Positions 44,948 to 57,148 of a stretch of DNA of 64,000 bases are shown here, one piece after another (position 1 is the stretch's first letter; every line of letters begins with the position of its first letter). The position numbers were made by a program, and so were the translations under genes. Under the pieces are notes generated by a model. The model did not search any database and was not told the origin of the DNA. It saw nothing but the letters and a program-made list of their open reading frames with translations. Origin of the DNA: Sipunculus nudus (taxonomy: Eukaryota > Annelida > Sipuncula > Golfingiida > Sipunculidae); the NCBI GenBank assembly GCA_026874595.1, contig CM049307.1, positions 2,257,579-2,321,578 of the forward strand, written 5' to 3'.

Positions 44948-45983
44948 CAAAAAGAAAAATTCAACAAATAGCCTAATTTTGCAGCTTTTATTTTCAAATT
45001 TCAGATTTTAACAGATTAAATCCTAATGTGCACATGCTGTGAAAATTAAATCCACAGTACTTACAGGAACAAAATGTGCAGTGGCCAAAGTTGGGCAAAA
45101 TTTAAGGTACCAATTTTTATTTTTGCTAATATTTAAAAAAAATTAAAAGATTTTGATCTAATTTTGGGTATACAATTTGATTTTGATTAATTAAAGTTAT
45201 ATTACTGGAAAAAAGTCCTTAGCTTTAACATGTTTTGAGTTAAGCGATCAAATATCTTTCCTGATTTTATACAAAATTCATTATGTTTGAGCGCATAACT
45301 TTTTTAAATTATATAATACAGACCTTATTTCTGGCATGTACATAGGAACTATATATAAAGGAATATTTATGGTAAATATGAGGAAAAACAGATGAGTGGT
45401 TTTGATCATAGGCAGTCCTGAAATGTGAAAATAGGTTTTTAATAAAAAATTGAGGTTTTTCCTTAATTTCTCAAAGGAACAAAGTCACAAAGATCCAGTT
45501 TTCAGCTTGGTAGGAGATCTTGGGGACATCTAACATTATGCCAACAGCCTGGGGAGCATAGAGATGTGCACTGAATGACCTACAGTCACCAAAGTGGACT
45601 GCTTGACAATGTAAGGGAATACAAGAAGAGCCTCTAAAAAAATTCAATAACTAGCCTAATTTTGCAGCTTTAATTTTCAAATTTCATATTTTAACAGATT
45701 AAATTCTTATGTGTACATGCTGTGAAAATTAAATCCACAGTACTTACAGGAAAGAAACGTGCCGTGGCGAAAGTTGAACGAAATCCTATTGACCAAATTT
45801 TCGGCATGTTAGGAGATTTTGGGGACATCTAACAGAATGCCAAATTTCAGATTCGTAGGTCCAATGGTGTCGAAACGTGCCAGTCTTACGGACGGATGGA
45901 CGACGGACAATGGACCATGACTATAGCTCAGATGACTTATAGTCAGCTGAGCTAAAAACCTTCAGTCAGCTGAGCTAAAAACC
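44948..45983. mobile_element. interspersed element of the 'cagctgagctaaaa' family, copy 2
   Basis: Shares with 47297-48026 a long block ('cctaattttgcagcttttat', 'catgctgtgaaaattaaatc', 'gaggtttttccttaatttctc') and the same tail: a 'gacggac' run, 'actatagctcagatgactta', and 'tcagctgagctaaaaacc', the last repeated twice at the end. It contains an internal duplication: 44850-45060 resembles 45535-45760. Confidence 0.65.
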
Positions 45984-47296
45984 TTTTGTTGCAATTTTTT
46001 AGGTTTAAGGTCTAATCATCGTCAAACAACCTTGGTTTAATTTAGCTTTAGAATTCATATTAATAATAATTTTAGACAGTGATATATATATATTTAGAAT
46101 CCTTAGAATATTCTCTATCAGATGAGGTATATTTAACAAGGGACCTATGGGTCACTATGCTCAGCTGACGTTAACCTTGAAGGTAAAAATCTAAAATAAT
46201 ATCTAATGGAGATAAAGTGTAAGAGGAAGAGGTAATAAAGGCCATGGTTGGTTTATATGATTGGTTTGTATTGATGAGCAAGAAATTGTTGCAAAAAATA
46301 TTTTGTGACCTGACCATGTGTTTCCTAATGTTGAAACTAAAGCATGTGAGCAGTTTGTGAACAAATGATCTGTACTATTACCATGATCATTAATTGGTTT
46401 TTTGATTAACTGTTGACATTTCAGTAGTTTACACATTTGTTCAATTGAATCTATTTTTTTGTATAATATATATTATTAAATATATATGTATTTTTTTATG
46501 AAATGTATACAGTTGAAATATAGCTAATTAACAACATAAAACAGGGCAAACAAAGCCTGATCTCAAATTCTGCTTAGGCAGGAAAATAATGAACAAATGT
46601 TTGTTTTAAATCCTGATTTTTTTATCACATCAATTATTATCTAATTTAAGTTTATATTTCTATACATTTCCAATTTAACATATATATCTGAATATAAAAG
46701 TTGATTCATAATTCTCAATTGCATCATCATAAATCTCAATCTTGTCAGATAACACCACATCATGCATACAAATGTTTATTTATTTTTTACCACAAAAATA
46801 TATCTTTAAATCTGCAAAACAATAAATATCTAAAAATAATACTTGATTTAGATTTCACAATTTTTAATTGTGTCTTTATTTATCCATAATGTGCTTCATA
46901 TTTTATAATAATTTAAGCATACTGATGGGTTCATTTATATTTGTTAAAATCATTTAAAAGAAAATTGATTTCTTTAAAAATGCTACATTACACAACATTG
47001 CATCTTCTGGATTACACCTTGAATTATTTTTTCAAGGAAAGTTTTTGCATATCGGAGTGGAAACAGCATTACAATTAAGGAGATACAGTGAAAACAATAA
47101 CAATTACTGCATAACACTTGGTGGGTTGGGTTTGCCGGGGGGGGGGGGGTGATTGGGGTGGTGATATGAGAATAACATTACACCTGTCACAGCAGGGGAT
47201 CTCCCCCAGTGACTGTAACAAATCAGAAACCCTGGCATAGCTGACTTCCAGTGACCTGGAGTGGGACCCTGCATCTGTAATCAAAGCAAGTGACTA
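45984..47296. other. no gene seen
   Basis: Very AT-rich. Another family head ('gggtcactatgctcagctga') occurs near 46149. A G-run lies at 47139-47150. Confidence 0.45.
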
Positions 47297-48026
47297 CAGA
47301 AAAAAAAATCAATAACTAGCTTAATTTTCAAGCTTTTATTTTCAAATTTCAGATTTAGACAAACTAAATATTTATGTTTACATGCTGTGAAAATTAAATC
47401 AATGGTGCTTACAGGAAAAAAACGTGCCATGGTCAAAGTTGGGCAAAATTTAAGGTACTGATTTTTTTTTATGCTAATAACTTAAAAAATTTACAAAATT
47501 CAGATCTAATTTTGGGTAAACAATTGAATCTTAATTAAACATAGTTATATACTTGAGAAAATAGACTCTAGATTCAAAATTTTTCATGTTAAGTGAGTTA
47601 TTATTTTTCCTGATTTTTTACAAAGTCCATTATGTTTGGGCCCATAACTTAAAGAATTTATACTTTACAGACTTAATTTCTGGCATGTGCATAGGAACTA
47701 TATAGAGGAATATTTTTGGTAAATATGAGGAAAAACAGATGAGTGGTTTTGATATTAGGCAGTCCTGAAGTGTGAAAATAGGATTTTAATAAAAAATTGA
47801 GGTTTTTCCTTAATTTCTCAAAGGATCGAAGTCGCAAAGACCCAGTTTTTGGCTTGGTAGGAGATCTTGGGGACATCTAACATTATGCTGAATTTTGGAT
47901 TCCTAGGTCTTACGGTTTAAAAACGTGCCACATCTACGGACGGACGGACGGACGGACAGACGGACGGACGACGGACAATGGACCACGACTATAGCTCAGA
48001 TGACTTATAGTCAGCTGAGCTAAAAA
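47297..48026. mobile_element. interspersed element of the 'cagctgagctaaaa' family, copy 3
   Basis: Shorter sister of 44948-45983 without the internal duplication. The tail has a (GGAC)n run at 47938-47972 followed by 'agctcagatgacttatagtc' and 'agctgagctaaaaa'. Confidence 0.7.
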
Positions 48027-49984
48027 GTGTAACAGTGTCCACTTTGAATATTTAAAACTTGAAATAATTTAAAATTATTTTTTTTAATTGGATATATCTC
48101 AAAATTGGCATAGGGTATGTGTGTGGAAATGGTATCATTTGAAACTACATACAAATATCTCCAGGCGTTTTTATATTTATAGTCATTTTTTCATAATGAA
48201 ATTTAAATTAAAAAAAAATATGTGATGTTTACAATACTTATTTCGTTTAAATAACGTATTTCTACTACACTAAAAACGATATAGGGAAAAGAAAAAAAAA
48301 ACCGCATTTTAGAATACTTGATTTACCTATATTCAAAATTTGAAGGCTCTATATTCGATGTTTTTTGATAAATATCGCTCTGAACACCGTACAGTCTCCT
48401 GAAATACTGTTTTGAGAAAACGGCCAAAAACTTTTTGGGAAGAGAAATTTCGTTTTGAGTGGAAAACAGGGATATAAGCGCAAGTGACAGTTGTATTTTT
48501 CACTAAATGCTCCGATGAGAATCGGTTTCAATATATAAATTATAAAATTTAATGGTTTATCAATGTTAAAAAAGGGATTTTTTAGGCATCATGACAACAG
48601 GAGAACTGTCAAACTAAAGTAGGCGGAGCTCACTGGTCCGAGGGGTCGGTCATCGGTAATCAGGTCATGGGCTACCGCGCCGGGGCACGCGTCAGGTGTG
48701 AAGTGACTGATAAGAACGATCACTCTGTTTACTCTGCCCTCTCATTCAGACTACCATATGCCCTAATCCAATTAACAGCTTGTCTCTCCCTCTCACAATT
48801 ATATATGAGACCCTACATTGCTAGCAGCAACACATATCTCTCTCTCTCTCTCAGACACTGATCGGACTATGACAGCAAATCACAATGGCATAGCCCATTA
48901 CTTCATGCATACTGTATATATATTATGAAACTGTAAATTTGATGAAACTGAAAATTCTACATTGTCTCATAAGTCAAGACGAGGATAGTGAGAACATTCT
49001 TATTTGAGACCCAGGTCAGAACTTGCAAGACAAAGACCAAACCCCATACAAAACTAGCCATGATAACCCGACTCAGTAGGCAATATGAATAGGCTGGTAT
49101 GCCTACTTGAGTCGTGATACAAGTAAAATCGAGGAATGTATCACAGTGGTCTTGCATCAGGTTGCATTCATATTGTGGTAAACGGCCCATAACCTCAATA
49201 TTATGCTAAGAATTATGAAAAAACACAATAGTATACATGTGAGCTCACAACCAAAACTGAAACATTGTCTCCATGGACACAGGTCATTTCCGGTATCGCC
49301 TGTAAGCTTGTGTTCATGCAGTCATAATTTCAACATACATGCCGAGGGGTTTACCAATGTGCTGGGTTAAAACAGAATTTTTCTTGCTCATGTTTGGTAT
49401 TATTAGAATATACACAAAAAATGCCAACGATTGGTGTGGATTATGTTGATTGACAGTGTGCCTGTAGGCCATGAAGCGTTGTCAGAAATGACGAAAATAT
49501 TTGCGTCTTCATAAGGCATTATGAGTTGTTTCTCAGACTAGATGGAAAGACACTCTGGCACCAGTAATCTGGTTGTAATGCCAGAGGGTCGATATGACGG
49601 TAATATAAAACTATTTAATGTCAAGAGAACTGTATCCCCCGCCAATCGAGAATGTGAGATATGTGTACACACACTTTTGTACACCCTCACAGTCACAGAA
49701 CTTCCCGAAAACACTTTGTGCAGGTTTACTCAGAGAACCTAATATAATGCACCTACTATGATATTTATAATTAGAAGTAGATCCCAGTTAAATTTTTTGA
49801 GAAACCGTGAAATGTAAAAATTTTGTATAAAACATTTCATAATAAAAGCACTGCAAACGTGCATAACATGCCCATTGTGTATCTGGCAACATCTGACCTC
49901 ATAAAATTTATGTTTTGATGAGAATGTAATTCAGGTGAGAATTTCTATTGGTAAATATGTTTATTGAGTTTCATGAAAATCATT
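48027..49984. other. no gene recognised
   Basis: AT-rich DNA with a GC-richer island at about 48590-48720 (cgcgccggggcacgcgtc) and a (TC)n run near 48838-48852. No supported coding sequence. Confidence 0.45.
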
Positions 49985-50372
49985 AAGTTTTTTTACATAC
50001 ATCATGGTGCCTCCATAGTTTGGTGACCTCTGACCTTATTAAATATGTGTGGATTTCGCTGGAAATAAAAATAGGCAAGATATTAAATTGATTAACATTT
50101 CTGCTGAGTTTGTTCAAAATCCATTTTATTCTTCGCAAGTTGTTGTGGTGACACCACAAAGTAGCCTTGGGACCTCTGACCTCATTAAATATGCGGGGAT
50201 TTTGCCTATAATCGTACTCAGGTGAGATCATATTTTTTATGTAGTTATGGTGACTTTCGTGAAAATCCATCAAAGCTCTGGTAAGTCCGTATTGCGGCGA
50301 CACTTAAAGTTACCGGACAGATGGATGGATGGATGGAGGGACTTTGGGTATACCATAATGTCCCGTCCTAGA
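49985..50372. repeat. degenerate repeats with 'gacctctgacct' motifs
   Basis: Two related ~140 bp stretches contain 'tggtgacctctgaccttatt' (near 50020) and 'gggacctctgacctcatt' (near 50170), each followed by 'aaatatg.g.ggattt'. The block ends in a 'ggatggatggatgga' run and 'gtcccgtcctagacagg'. It is similar in style to the blocks at 31030 and 35709. Confidence 0.6.
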
Positions 50373-50870
50373 CAGGCTTATTAAAAATCCAAAAATCATT
50401 CAGATGTGACCAAAACCTAATCAGCTCTGGAGACCCATAAGATGCATCTGCTACTGCAATCAGGAGAAGATCCAAGTAAATCTTTTTGAGATATTGCATA
50501 GCATACGAAATGTTAAAATTTTGCATAAAAAATTCATAAAAAATACAAAAATCATTCAAGCGTGATCAGGAGCTAATCAGCTAGATTCTAGTAAAACTTT
50601 TTGAGATCGCGTAGCATTAAATTGTTTACAGACAGAAGGACAGAGCGGATCAATATTTCCCCACTACAGTGAGGCATTGGGATAATTACCACTGCTTACA
50701 ACAGTGCTTATACAGTAATAACATAAGATTTGTAACAAAAGATACACAAAGTGGTCAGAATGTACATACATGATCAATTAGTTATATCCACCAAAAAAAA
50801 AAAAAAGAGAAAACCACAACATCACACATTAGAGAATTGTTTTTATTATAGCGGTAATGTAATAAAATGT

Positions 50871-51239
50871 TTACTTTAAAACCGCCTCTGTCTTTTGAAG
50901 CACCAAGACAGTCTTTTTGCTATTTATTAAAACATAAAGCCTATTTTCCATGGCATTAAACTTTTGTGAATCACTACATTCAGCTTTCCAGAGCATGTAG
51001 TCAATCCCAAATTCATCCTTGAACAAGGTATTCCTCTGCGCACAAAATCCAGGAAGTTGCAAATTATTATGCAGCCAGTCAGAGTAATGTTCCATGCTCA
51101 TCTTCACCAGAACTCTGAATGAGTTTATCAGCTGTTTCATTTCATACTGTTGCAAGAATTGGTCACTTATTCTCAAAGGACCAATATGGGAGCATTTCAT
51201 TGATATATATTTCACCCAGGCATCAGCCGAGTATGCAAC
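50871..51239 (-). CDS. candidate 3'-terminal exon, unrecognised protein
   Basis: Minus-strand open stretch ending in TAA at 50871-50873, with AATAAA about 25 bases downstream (plus 50838-50845). The protein is compositionally normal, with clustered aromatic and charged residues (QFLQQYEMKQLINSFRVLVK, HYSDWLHNNLQLPGF, MLWKAECSDSQKF). No family recognised. The exon start is unclear: an AG at 51240 leads directly into the frame (AYSADAWVKY) but lacks a good pyrimidine tract, and internal AGs near 51176 and 51158 are alternatives. It could be the last exon of a gene lying upstream, interrupted by the transposon at 52.6-63.2 kb, or an alternative last exon of the neighbouring gene. Confidence 0.4.
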   Translation of the reverse strand, partial: VAYSADAWVKYISMKCSHIGPLRISDQFLQQYEMKQLINSFRVLVKMSMEHYSDWLHNNLQLPGFCAQRNTLFKDEFGIDYMLWKAECSDSQKFNAMENRLYVLINSKKTVLVLQKTEAVLK

Positions 51240-51253
51240 TATTTAACAGCTAG

Positions 51254-51338
51254 TTACTGGAAGGTGTACCTGGTGTACAGTTACTGGCTGGTGTACTGGG
51301 TGTACAGTTTCTGGCTGGTGTACTGGGTGTACAGTTTC
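51254..51338. repeat. 27 bp tandem repeat, three units
   Basis: The ctgg core recurs at 51257, 51284 and 51311 with 'ggtgtac.gggtgtacagtt' in each unit. Confidence 0.85.
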
Positions 51339-51370
51339 TCATAGGATCATCATACAGCAGTTATATACGT

Positions 51371-51640
51371 CAGTCATCCCAGACATCCTTTGTACAGCAA
51401 GGTTATCCGGGTTCAAACACCGGGGGGGGGGGGACACAGAGCAAAGAATAGTTTTAAGACCAATGAAAGCATGGTATTGCATTATGCAACATGTGACACC
51501 CATTCTCATTGGTCTGATAACCACCATTCTTGCATAAGGCCAAGAATCCGACCAATGAGAACTTATGTCCTGGTGTAATCAAACCAGAGAACCTTGCTAT
51601 ACAATGCAGCACTTACACAAAAGAATGTCTGGAATGACTG
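51371..51640. mobile_element. 270 bp MITE-like inverted repeat
   Basis: Ends 'cagtcatcccagacatcctt' and, inverted, 'cagtcattccagacattctt', extending to 'gcaaggtt.tc.ggtt'. It contains a G-run at 51423-51434 and an inner inverted pair around 'ttctcattggtc'. It lies between the two minus-strand candidate exons. Confidence 0.6.
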
Positions 51641-51804
51641 CAGTGTGAGAAGCAGAAGGTTCTTACTGTTATAACATTCTGTTTTTGTAAGTAAATATCC
51701 TGTGATCTCACTAAACAGCATTTTTTTTTTATTTGTAAATGTTATGTACTAAAGTTAAACATTTATTACAATATGTCAAGTGAAATATGCTTTATCAACA
51801 CATG

Positions 51805-52150
51805 CTATGATGCTTCCATATTTTTTAAAGCTTTGGCTTGACTTTCTTGTATAGGACGAAACGGCTCACCACTTTTTATTTTTATCTTAATTCTTGGTAT
51901 TTCTGTCATCTGCTGTCCAATTCTCTCCAGCTCTAACCGTTTCATGTATGCCATCAACGGGGGCATAGGAATGTCATCTGGGACATTATTGCGTGGTTTT
52001 GGTGGTCCGTCATACTTTGTAAACTGCCCCTCCTGATCTTTTGGTACCAGCTTCCAGTCTGCCTTGTAACAGTTTTTGATCATTTTCTCCCCAAGTTTGT
52101 GTCCTCTCCAGACTTTATGACCCCAAGCACGGCTCTTTCCAGATTTCTGG
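51805..52150 (-). CDS. candidate 3'-terminal exon, unrecognised basic protein
   Basis: A good acceptor (tttttttCCAG) precedes AAATCTGGAAAG on the minus strand. The frame then reads SGKSRAWGHKVWRGHKLGEK, NCYKADWKLVPKDQEGQFTK, PPKPRNNVPDDIPMPPLMAY and MKRLELERIGQQ, and stops at TAG. An AATAAA follows about 40 bases downstream (plus 51762-51767). The start is basic and Trp-rich, the middle Pro-rich, the end helical. I do not recognise the family. Upstream exons would have to lie beyond the two-gene transposon, which would then sit in an intron. Confidence 0.5.
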
Positions 52151-52630
52151 AAAAAAAGATATACTATATACAATCATACACATTATGTCAGTAAACACTA
52201 ATATTTTGTCTCTGCTGCTCTGGTTACCAGGGTTGGGTTATTGTAATATGTAATTGTAGGTACCGGCAGCACGCGTCCGTCAGTAGCAGAAAACAGACCT
52301 AACAGTGCTGAATAGGTCATTTTAATGACGGTGTCCTCCAATAAATAACAAAGCAATTTACTAAAATTTTATTCCATAAAAAAGAGCATCTTTTGTTCTT
52401 TAAAATCATGTAAAAAATTACTGGCATTATATAGTAAACTATGTTTATGAAGAAATTTAAGAAAGCATCTTGCGTGTTTGAAGCAGTGCTGCGTTGCTGC
52501 TGGGAGCACAGCAACAGCTGGAAGCCCAGCAGCGCGTTTCAACAAGTGCTGGGAAATACTCGGGGGAATTTCCGCCCGGTATCGCACGCTAATAGACGTC
52601 TTTCAAAATTTATGCATGCCATGACCTAAT
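52151..52630. other. no gene; presumed intronic or intergenic flank of the transposon
   Basis: Sequence upstream of the minus-strand exon acceptor and left of the transposon inverted repeat. No coding signal. Confidence 0.4.
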
Positions 52631-52657
52631 AAATTCAAAGCGAGGCTAAGCGTGGCA
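52631..52657 (+). repeat. left terminal inverted repeat of the ISL2EU-type element
   Basis: aaattcaaagcgaggctaag continuing cgtggcac; it pairs with 63213-63239. It lies 27 bp upstream of the transposase ATG, so it probably also carries transposase-binding and core promoter functions. Confidence 0.75.
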
Positions 52658-52683
52658 CCGCGTAAACAAACTCGCATGTCAAA

Positions 52684-53615
52684 ATGGCCGATCAACAGGT
52701 TCGCCTGGACCCGCATGACGGTCGTAAACTTTTTTACGAACTAAAGAAAAATAGTGAGTACTGTTGTGTTCCACACTGTAAAAGTGATGCAAGGACAGCT
52801 GAGGGCCAGAAGAAGACTTACCATAGGTTTCCAAAAAATCCTACAACCAGGAAAGCGTGGGTCGTTAACATTCGACGGGACGAAGGGGCGCTTTTTAAGG
52901 TACGAGTTTCACTGTCACTTGATGAATTACATTTCAAAGTAAATTTTTGGAGGGTAATTTTTATTTATGGGCGGTCGTAACTTATTTTTAATGCAACTGA
53001 AAATATAATTGTATCAATAAGTTAATGTTTTGAAAAGAAAGATGAATGTAATCTCACGAACTGTGAACATAACATCGGCCGGGCGAGACGTTTTATACAA
53101 AGGGGCGCTTTTTAAAGTCATAATAAACGAATGCACGTGTCTAGCTGTCAATATTGTTATTGTCAACCACGGTTGTCAGCAAAGTCTACACCGTAGTACA
53201 AAACGTTTCAAAGACAGGAGACTGAAATGCTCCTTAATAGTTGGTATTTAGAAAAAATAATCTGTTCAGATGAATGGAAAGACTGAGGTTATGAGGGCCA
53301 AAACGGTCTGCTACCGCAAATAATGGCCTCCCTTGAGGATTTCTTGTAACAAATAGATGAAGTGATATGCCTTGTAAAGATATGCGATCAGCTGAGATCT
53401 TTCTGGAATAAGGATATTTTTTAAAACCTGGAATCACATCTTTTTGTAAAACATGCGTTTATCTTTGTTTATAAGTAACAATATTAATTAATATAATTTT
53501 GTTATATGACAACCCCTCCAAAAAATATTAAATATAGTACTAGGCTTATTTTCATTGTATTTTTAAATTAAAAAATCATTGTGACATTTTTTAAAATAAT
53601 AACATCATTTTTATC

Positions 53616-53677
<62 letters not shown>

Positions 53678-56258
53678 TTTTGGCAATATACATATTTATT
53701 ATAAAAATTGTAATTGATTGCCTTAAAAAAATGGGATTTTATATAAAGATTAATTTTTAGTCTTTTGTTGAATTGAATGTTGGTGATATTTTAAAATAAC
53801 TGAAATATGTTATAATAAGGCAATATGATAATAAGGCAAAATAATTAGGCAAATGTTGTAGGCCATGGTATATATATTATCATATGCATTAAAATGATAG
53901 CACTGAAGTTCAACACATGAATATTTATCTTTTGCATATTTACGATACAATGGAAATTAAACAGTTAATTTACTGGACTGAACACATGTATTGCAGGTAT
54001 GGTTTAAAGCTTAGTTAAGAGAGTGATGCTTAAATATCTGTGAAAGTGTATTTAAGAGTTATTTATGTTATATACATTTTACTACTTTTAGGTGACAAGC
54101 AACACAGTAGTGTGCTCAGACCACTTTTGCCATGAAGACTTCAAGTGGACTCCGGTGAGGAAAACACTGAGACCCACGGCTATACCAACTGTATTTGCCT
54201 GGAAGCCAGAACCATCCCATCGTTCAGGAAAAGCTACCAATCGCCATTTGATAAGGTAATTATATTGTCAGTATGTATTATAAAATACAGTTCCCTGAAA
54301 AACAGTGATGCATGATGCCTGTCTCAAGGTGGATCTTCAGAAGAATTATTTGCTGGCCTCAGTCCATAGTATTGGTTCCTCAGCTGTCTTCAATGAAAAT
54401 TGTTTTGGTGGTTGTTTTTTTCTCAACTTTGAGACCAGGCAGACATTTAAATTTTACAATTAAGACACCATCAATTGTTTCAGTGTTTCATTTAATATCA
54501 TTCATAGCCCCAAACCTGTGGACTTAGATCTCCACGAACATCAGATTATCCCAGATCTTTACCAGTATCCAAACCAATTTAAAACTAATATATACATCTT
54601 CAAGCTCATTTTCATTATAATGTATATGAATTATTCATGACATTTTATTGCAACAGAGAAGTGTAAGAGAGAGAGATAGAGATAGAGGGGGGGGGGGGTG
54701 AGAAGGGGGCTGGAACAGGTTAACAAAGATGGGTTTTTAGGGGAAAGTGTCTGTATGTGGGTAGTTGTGTTTGCAGTGTGTATATAAATATACATATTGT
54801 TATTGATAAATTTTACAGTAATTACCCATTCATGTTAATGTAGTTTCTGAAAATTGCTTGAAGTAATATTTATTTTGTTTGGTTTTATGTGGAAATGGCC
54901 CCCTGAGGACACTTTTTGCACTGTTCCTCATAGTTCACAAGTTACTAAACCCACAAAATAGGCATATATCTAGGTGTTGCCACAGAGGAGTTCCATGACA
55001 AAAGTTGAGTGGCACCACCATCAATAATAATAAAGATTAAGACAAGATCACAGCACAGAGGACTTCAGTTTATTAACAATAAGTAATATGGTTAAATATT
55101 TTGGTTTTTTTTTAAACAAATCATCCTGGTCGTTGCAGAACAATACCAAAGAAGAGAACCCATGGAGCACTAACTCAAGATGAGACATCATCATCATGCG
55201 AGTCAGAGGAGGCGATGGACACATCACAGACCATGCTTGAACTTAACAGACAACTGGCTGAAAAAGATGAACAAATCAAGGACATTATAAAGGAGAAAGA
55301 TAATATTATAAAGTCACTTCAACATCAAATTCAGATTGAGCATTTTGGTGTTAACAGATTTGGAAGTGATGATAGTTTATTTAATTTTTATACAGGGTTT
55401 TCAACAGTCTCTGCTTTTAGAGCACTGTTTGAGTTTGTGCAGCCAACAGCATCTACGATGACCAGTCTCTATTATGAACCTACTGATACATTCACATTGG
55501 CAGGCAGACCTAGATGTATGTTATTAATTGATGAGTTGTTTATGTTTCTATGTAGACTCCGTATAAATTGTTTAGAGCAAGACATGGCAGTAAGATTTAA
55601 CTGTTCAGTGGCAACTGTAAGTCGCAAATTGTTAACATGGGTAAATTACTTATACTTTCTATTAGGATCAATTCCAATCTGGTTACCAAAGAGTCAGATT
55701 CAACAGCTGATGCCAGATGTGTTTCAAGCTAAATACAGCAACATCCGTGTTGTTATTGATTGCACTGAGATAAGGTCTCAGCACCCCTCATCACTTGTGC
55801 TAAACTCCCAGCTTTTTTCTTATTATAAGAACTACACCACCTACAAAGGATTAATTGGGATTGCACCACATGGAGCTGTTACCTTTGTTTCATCTCTCTA
55901 CACTGGCTGCATATCAGACAAAGAAATTACTAAATTGTGTGGGCTCCTGGACCTATTAGAGCCAGGTGACAGTGTCATGGCTGACAAGGGTTTTTTGGTA
56001 CATGACCTTCTGAAAGAAAATCAGTGTTCTCTAAATATTCCTCCATTCCTTAAAGACAGAGGTCAGTTCAGTCTTACAGACATCACACAAACAGAAGAAA
56101 TTGCTAGTCTCAGAATTCATGTGGAACGCTTTATTAGGCGTGTTAAGGAGAACCACATGTTTGATAGTGAGATTCCATTGAATATTATGGGATCAATTAA
56201 CCAGTGGTGGACAGTGGCTGTTATTCTTGCAAACTTCAAAGGGCCACTGATTAAGTAA
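52684..56258 (+). CDS. THAP-domain DDE transposase (ISL2EU type), three exons
   Basis: Exons 52684-52899, 54092-54255 and 55139-56258, total 1500 nt, 499 aa. Donors GTACGA and GTAATT and acceptors TTTTAG and TTGCAG are all canonical, and phases match. Residues 1-105: THAP zinc finger with CCVPHC (C27/28, C32), W59, VCSDHF (C80, H83) and the closing TAIPTVF motif, binding the element ends. Residues ~150-190: charged coiled coil (LAEKDEQIKDIIKEKDNIIK) for oligomerisation. Around 260-280: helix-turn-helix (FNCSVATVSRKLLTWV). DDE_Tnp_4-type catalytic core: D334 in VVIDCTEI, D409 in MADKGF, E456 in HVERFIRRVKENH. No stop or frameshift anywhere. The ATG context (aaaATGg) and the 27 bp distance from the TIR support this start. 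It would cut and paste the element in the nucleus. Intron 1 holds a (TA)n run. Confidence 0.9.
53619..53676. repeat. (TA)n microsatellite in transposase intron 1
   Basis: Uninterrupted TA dinucleotides inside the first intron. Confidence 0.95.
54661..54712. repeat. GA-rich and poly-G run in transposase intron 2
   Basis: A (GA)n-type stretch followed by about 11 Gs. Simple sequence, likely length-variable. Confidence 0.8.
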
Positions 56259-57148
56259 TGGAATCAAATCAAGTACATACATTATCAGAACTACTTAATA
56301 CTACATGACCAATTATCTTAGTGTAGAATGTAATTGTAAATAACTTGCTAACCATGTTCAATGCTGATTAAATTACAGGCTGGTATATACAACACCTCCA
56401 AGGAGTATTTCAGTTTTCCAGCCACTTTTAATACCAAGTAATCAAGTCAAAATGTGGACTCCAGTGCATAAGTGTACATGCTTATATTAAGATGACTGCA
56501 AACTTTATTACAGTCTACTTTTATTCATTTCTTCAAGGCTATAAACCTGTGTTAGTAATAAAACAGGGCAAAATATACCATTTCAAATGGACTTATATAC
56601 ACAAATCCTCATATTAGTGTGAACAGATTTTGGTAGCATGAATCTGTCAATCTGCATGCTTATGTTGTCAGTTTAAAACAGTTCATGTGAGCCTATATAT
56701 ACACGTATATATCCATGTAACATATTAATTTCACAGAGTAATAGCTGATGTATGATTATCCTGATTAAGAAAGATATCCCTGTAACTGTTACACTTAATT
56801 AAGCTTAAAACATCACACTTACAGATACATGGATGAACCAGACATAAACTGCTTCCTCTGGATCATAACAGTATACAATCTAGCTGTATATAGTCCTGGT
56901 TAATGTTGAAAATGTTTAGCAAATCTAGCACTATAATGAACATATATTTACCAGCTAGCAATGTATAAACTGGCTTGGATAACAATGGACATATTGAACA
57001 CAGGCTGTCATAATAAATGTGATGAACAGCAAACATGTAAAAGAAGGTTTGTTGATTATTTATGAATGCATATTCAATTTTAACATTTAATACAAATGAC
57101 ATATAATTAGCTTACAAGCTTTCATTACTATGCATTATTCAGGATCAT
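56259..57148. other. convergent 3' region between the two transposon genes
   Basis: About 890 bp shared 3' flank of the plus-strand transposase and the minus-strand nuclease. Non-coding, AT-rich, with AATAAA near 56558. It should hold both transcripts' polyadenylation sites. Confidence 0.6.
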
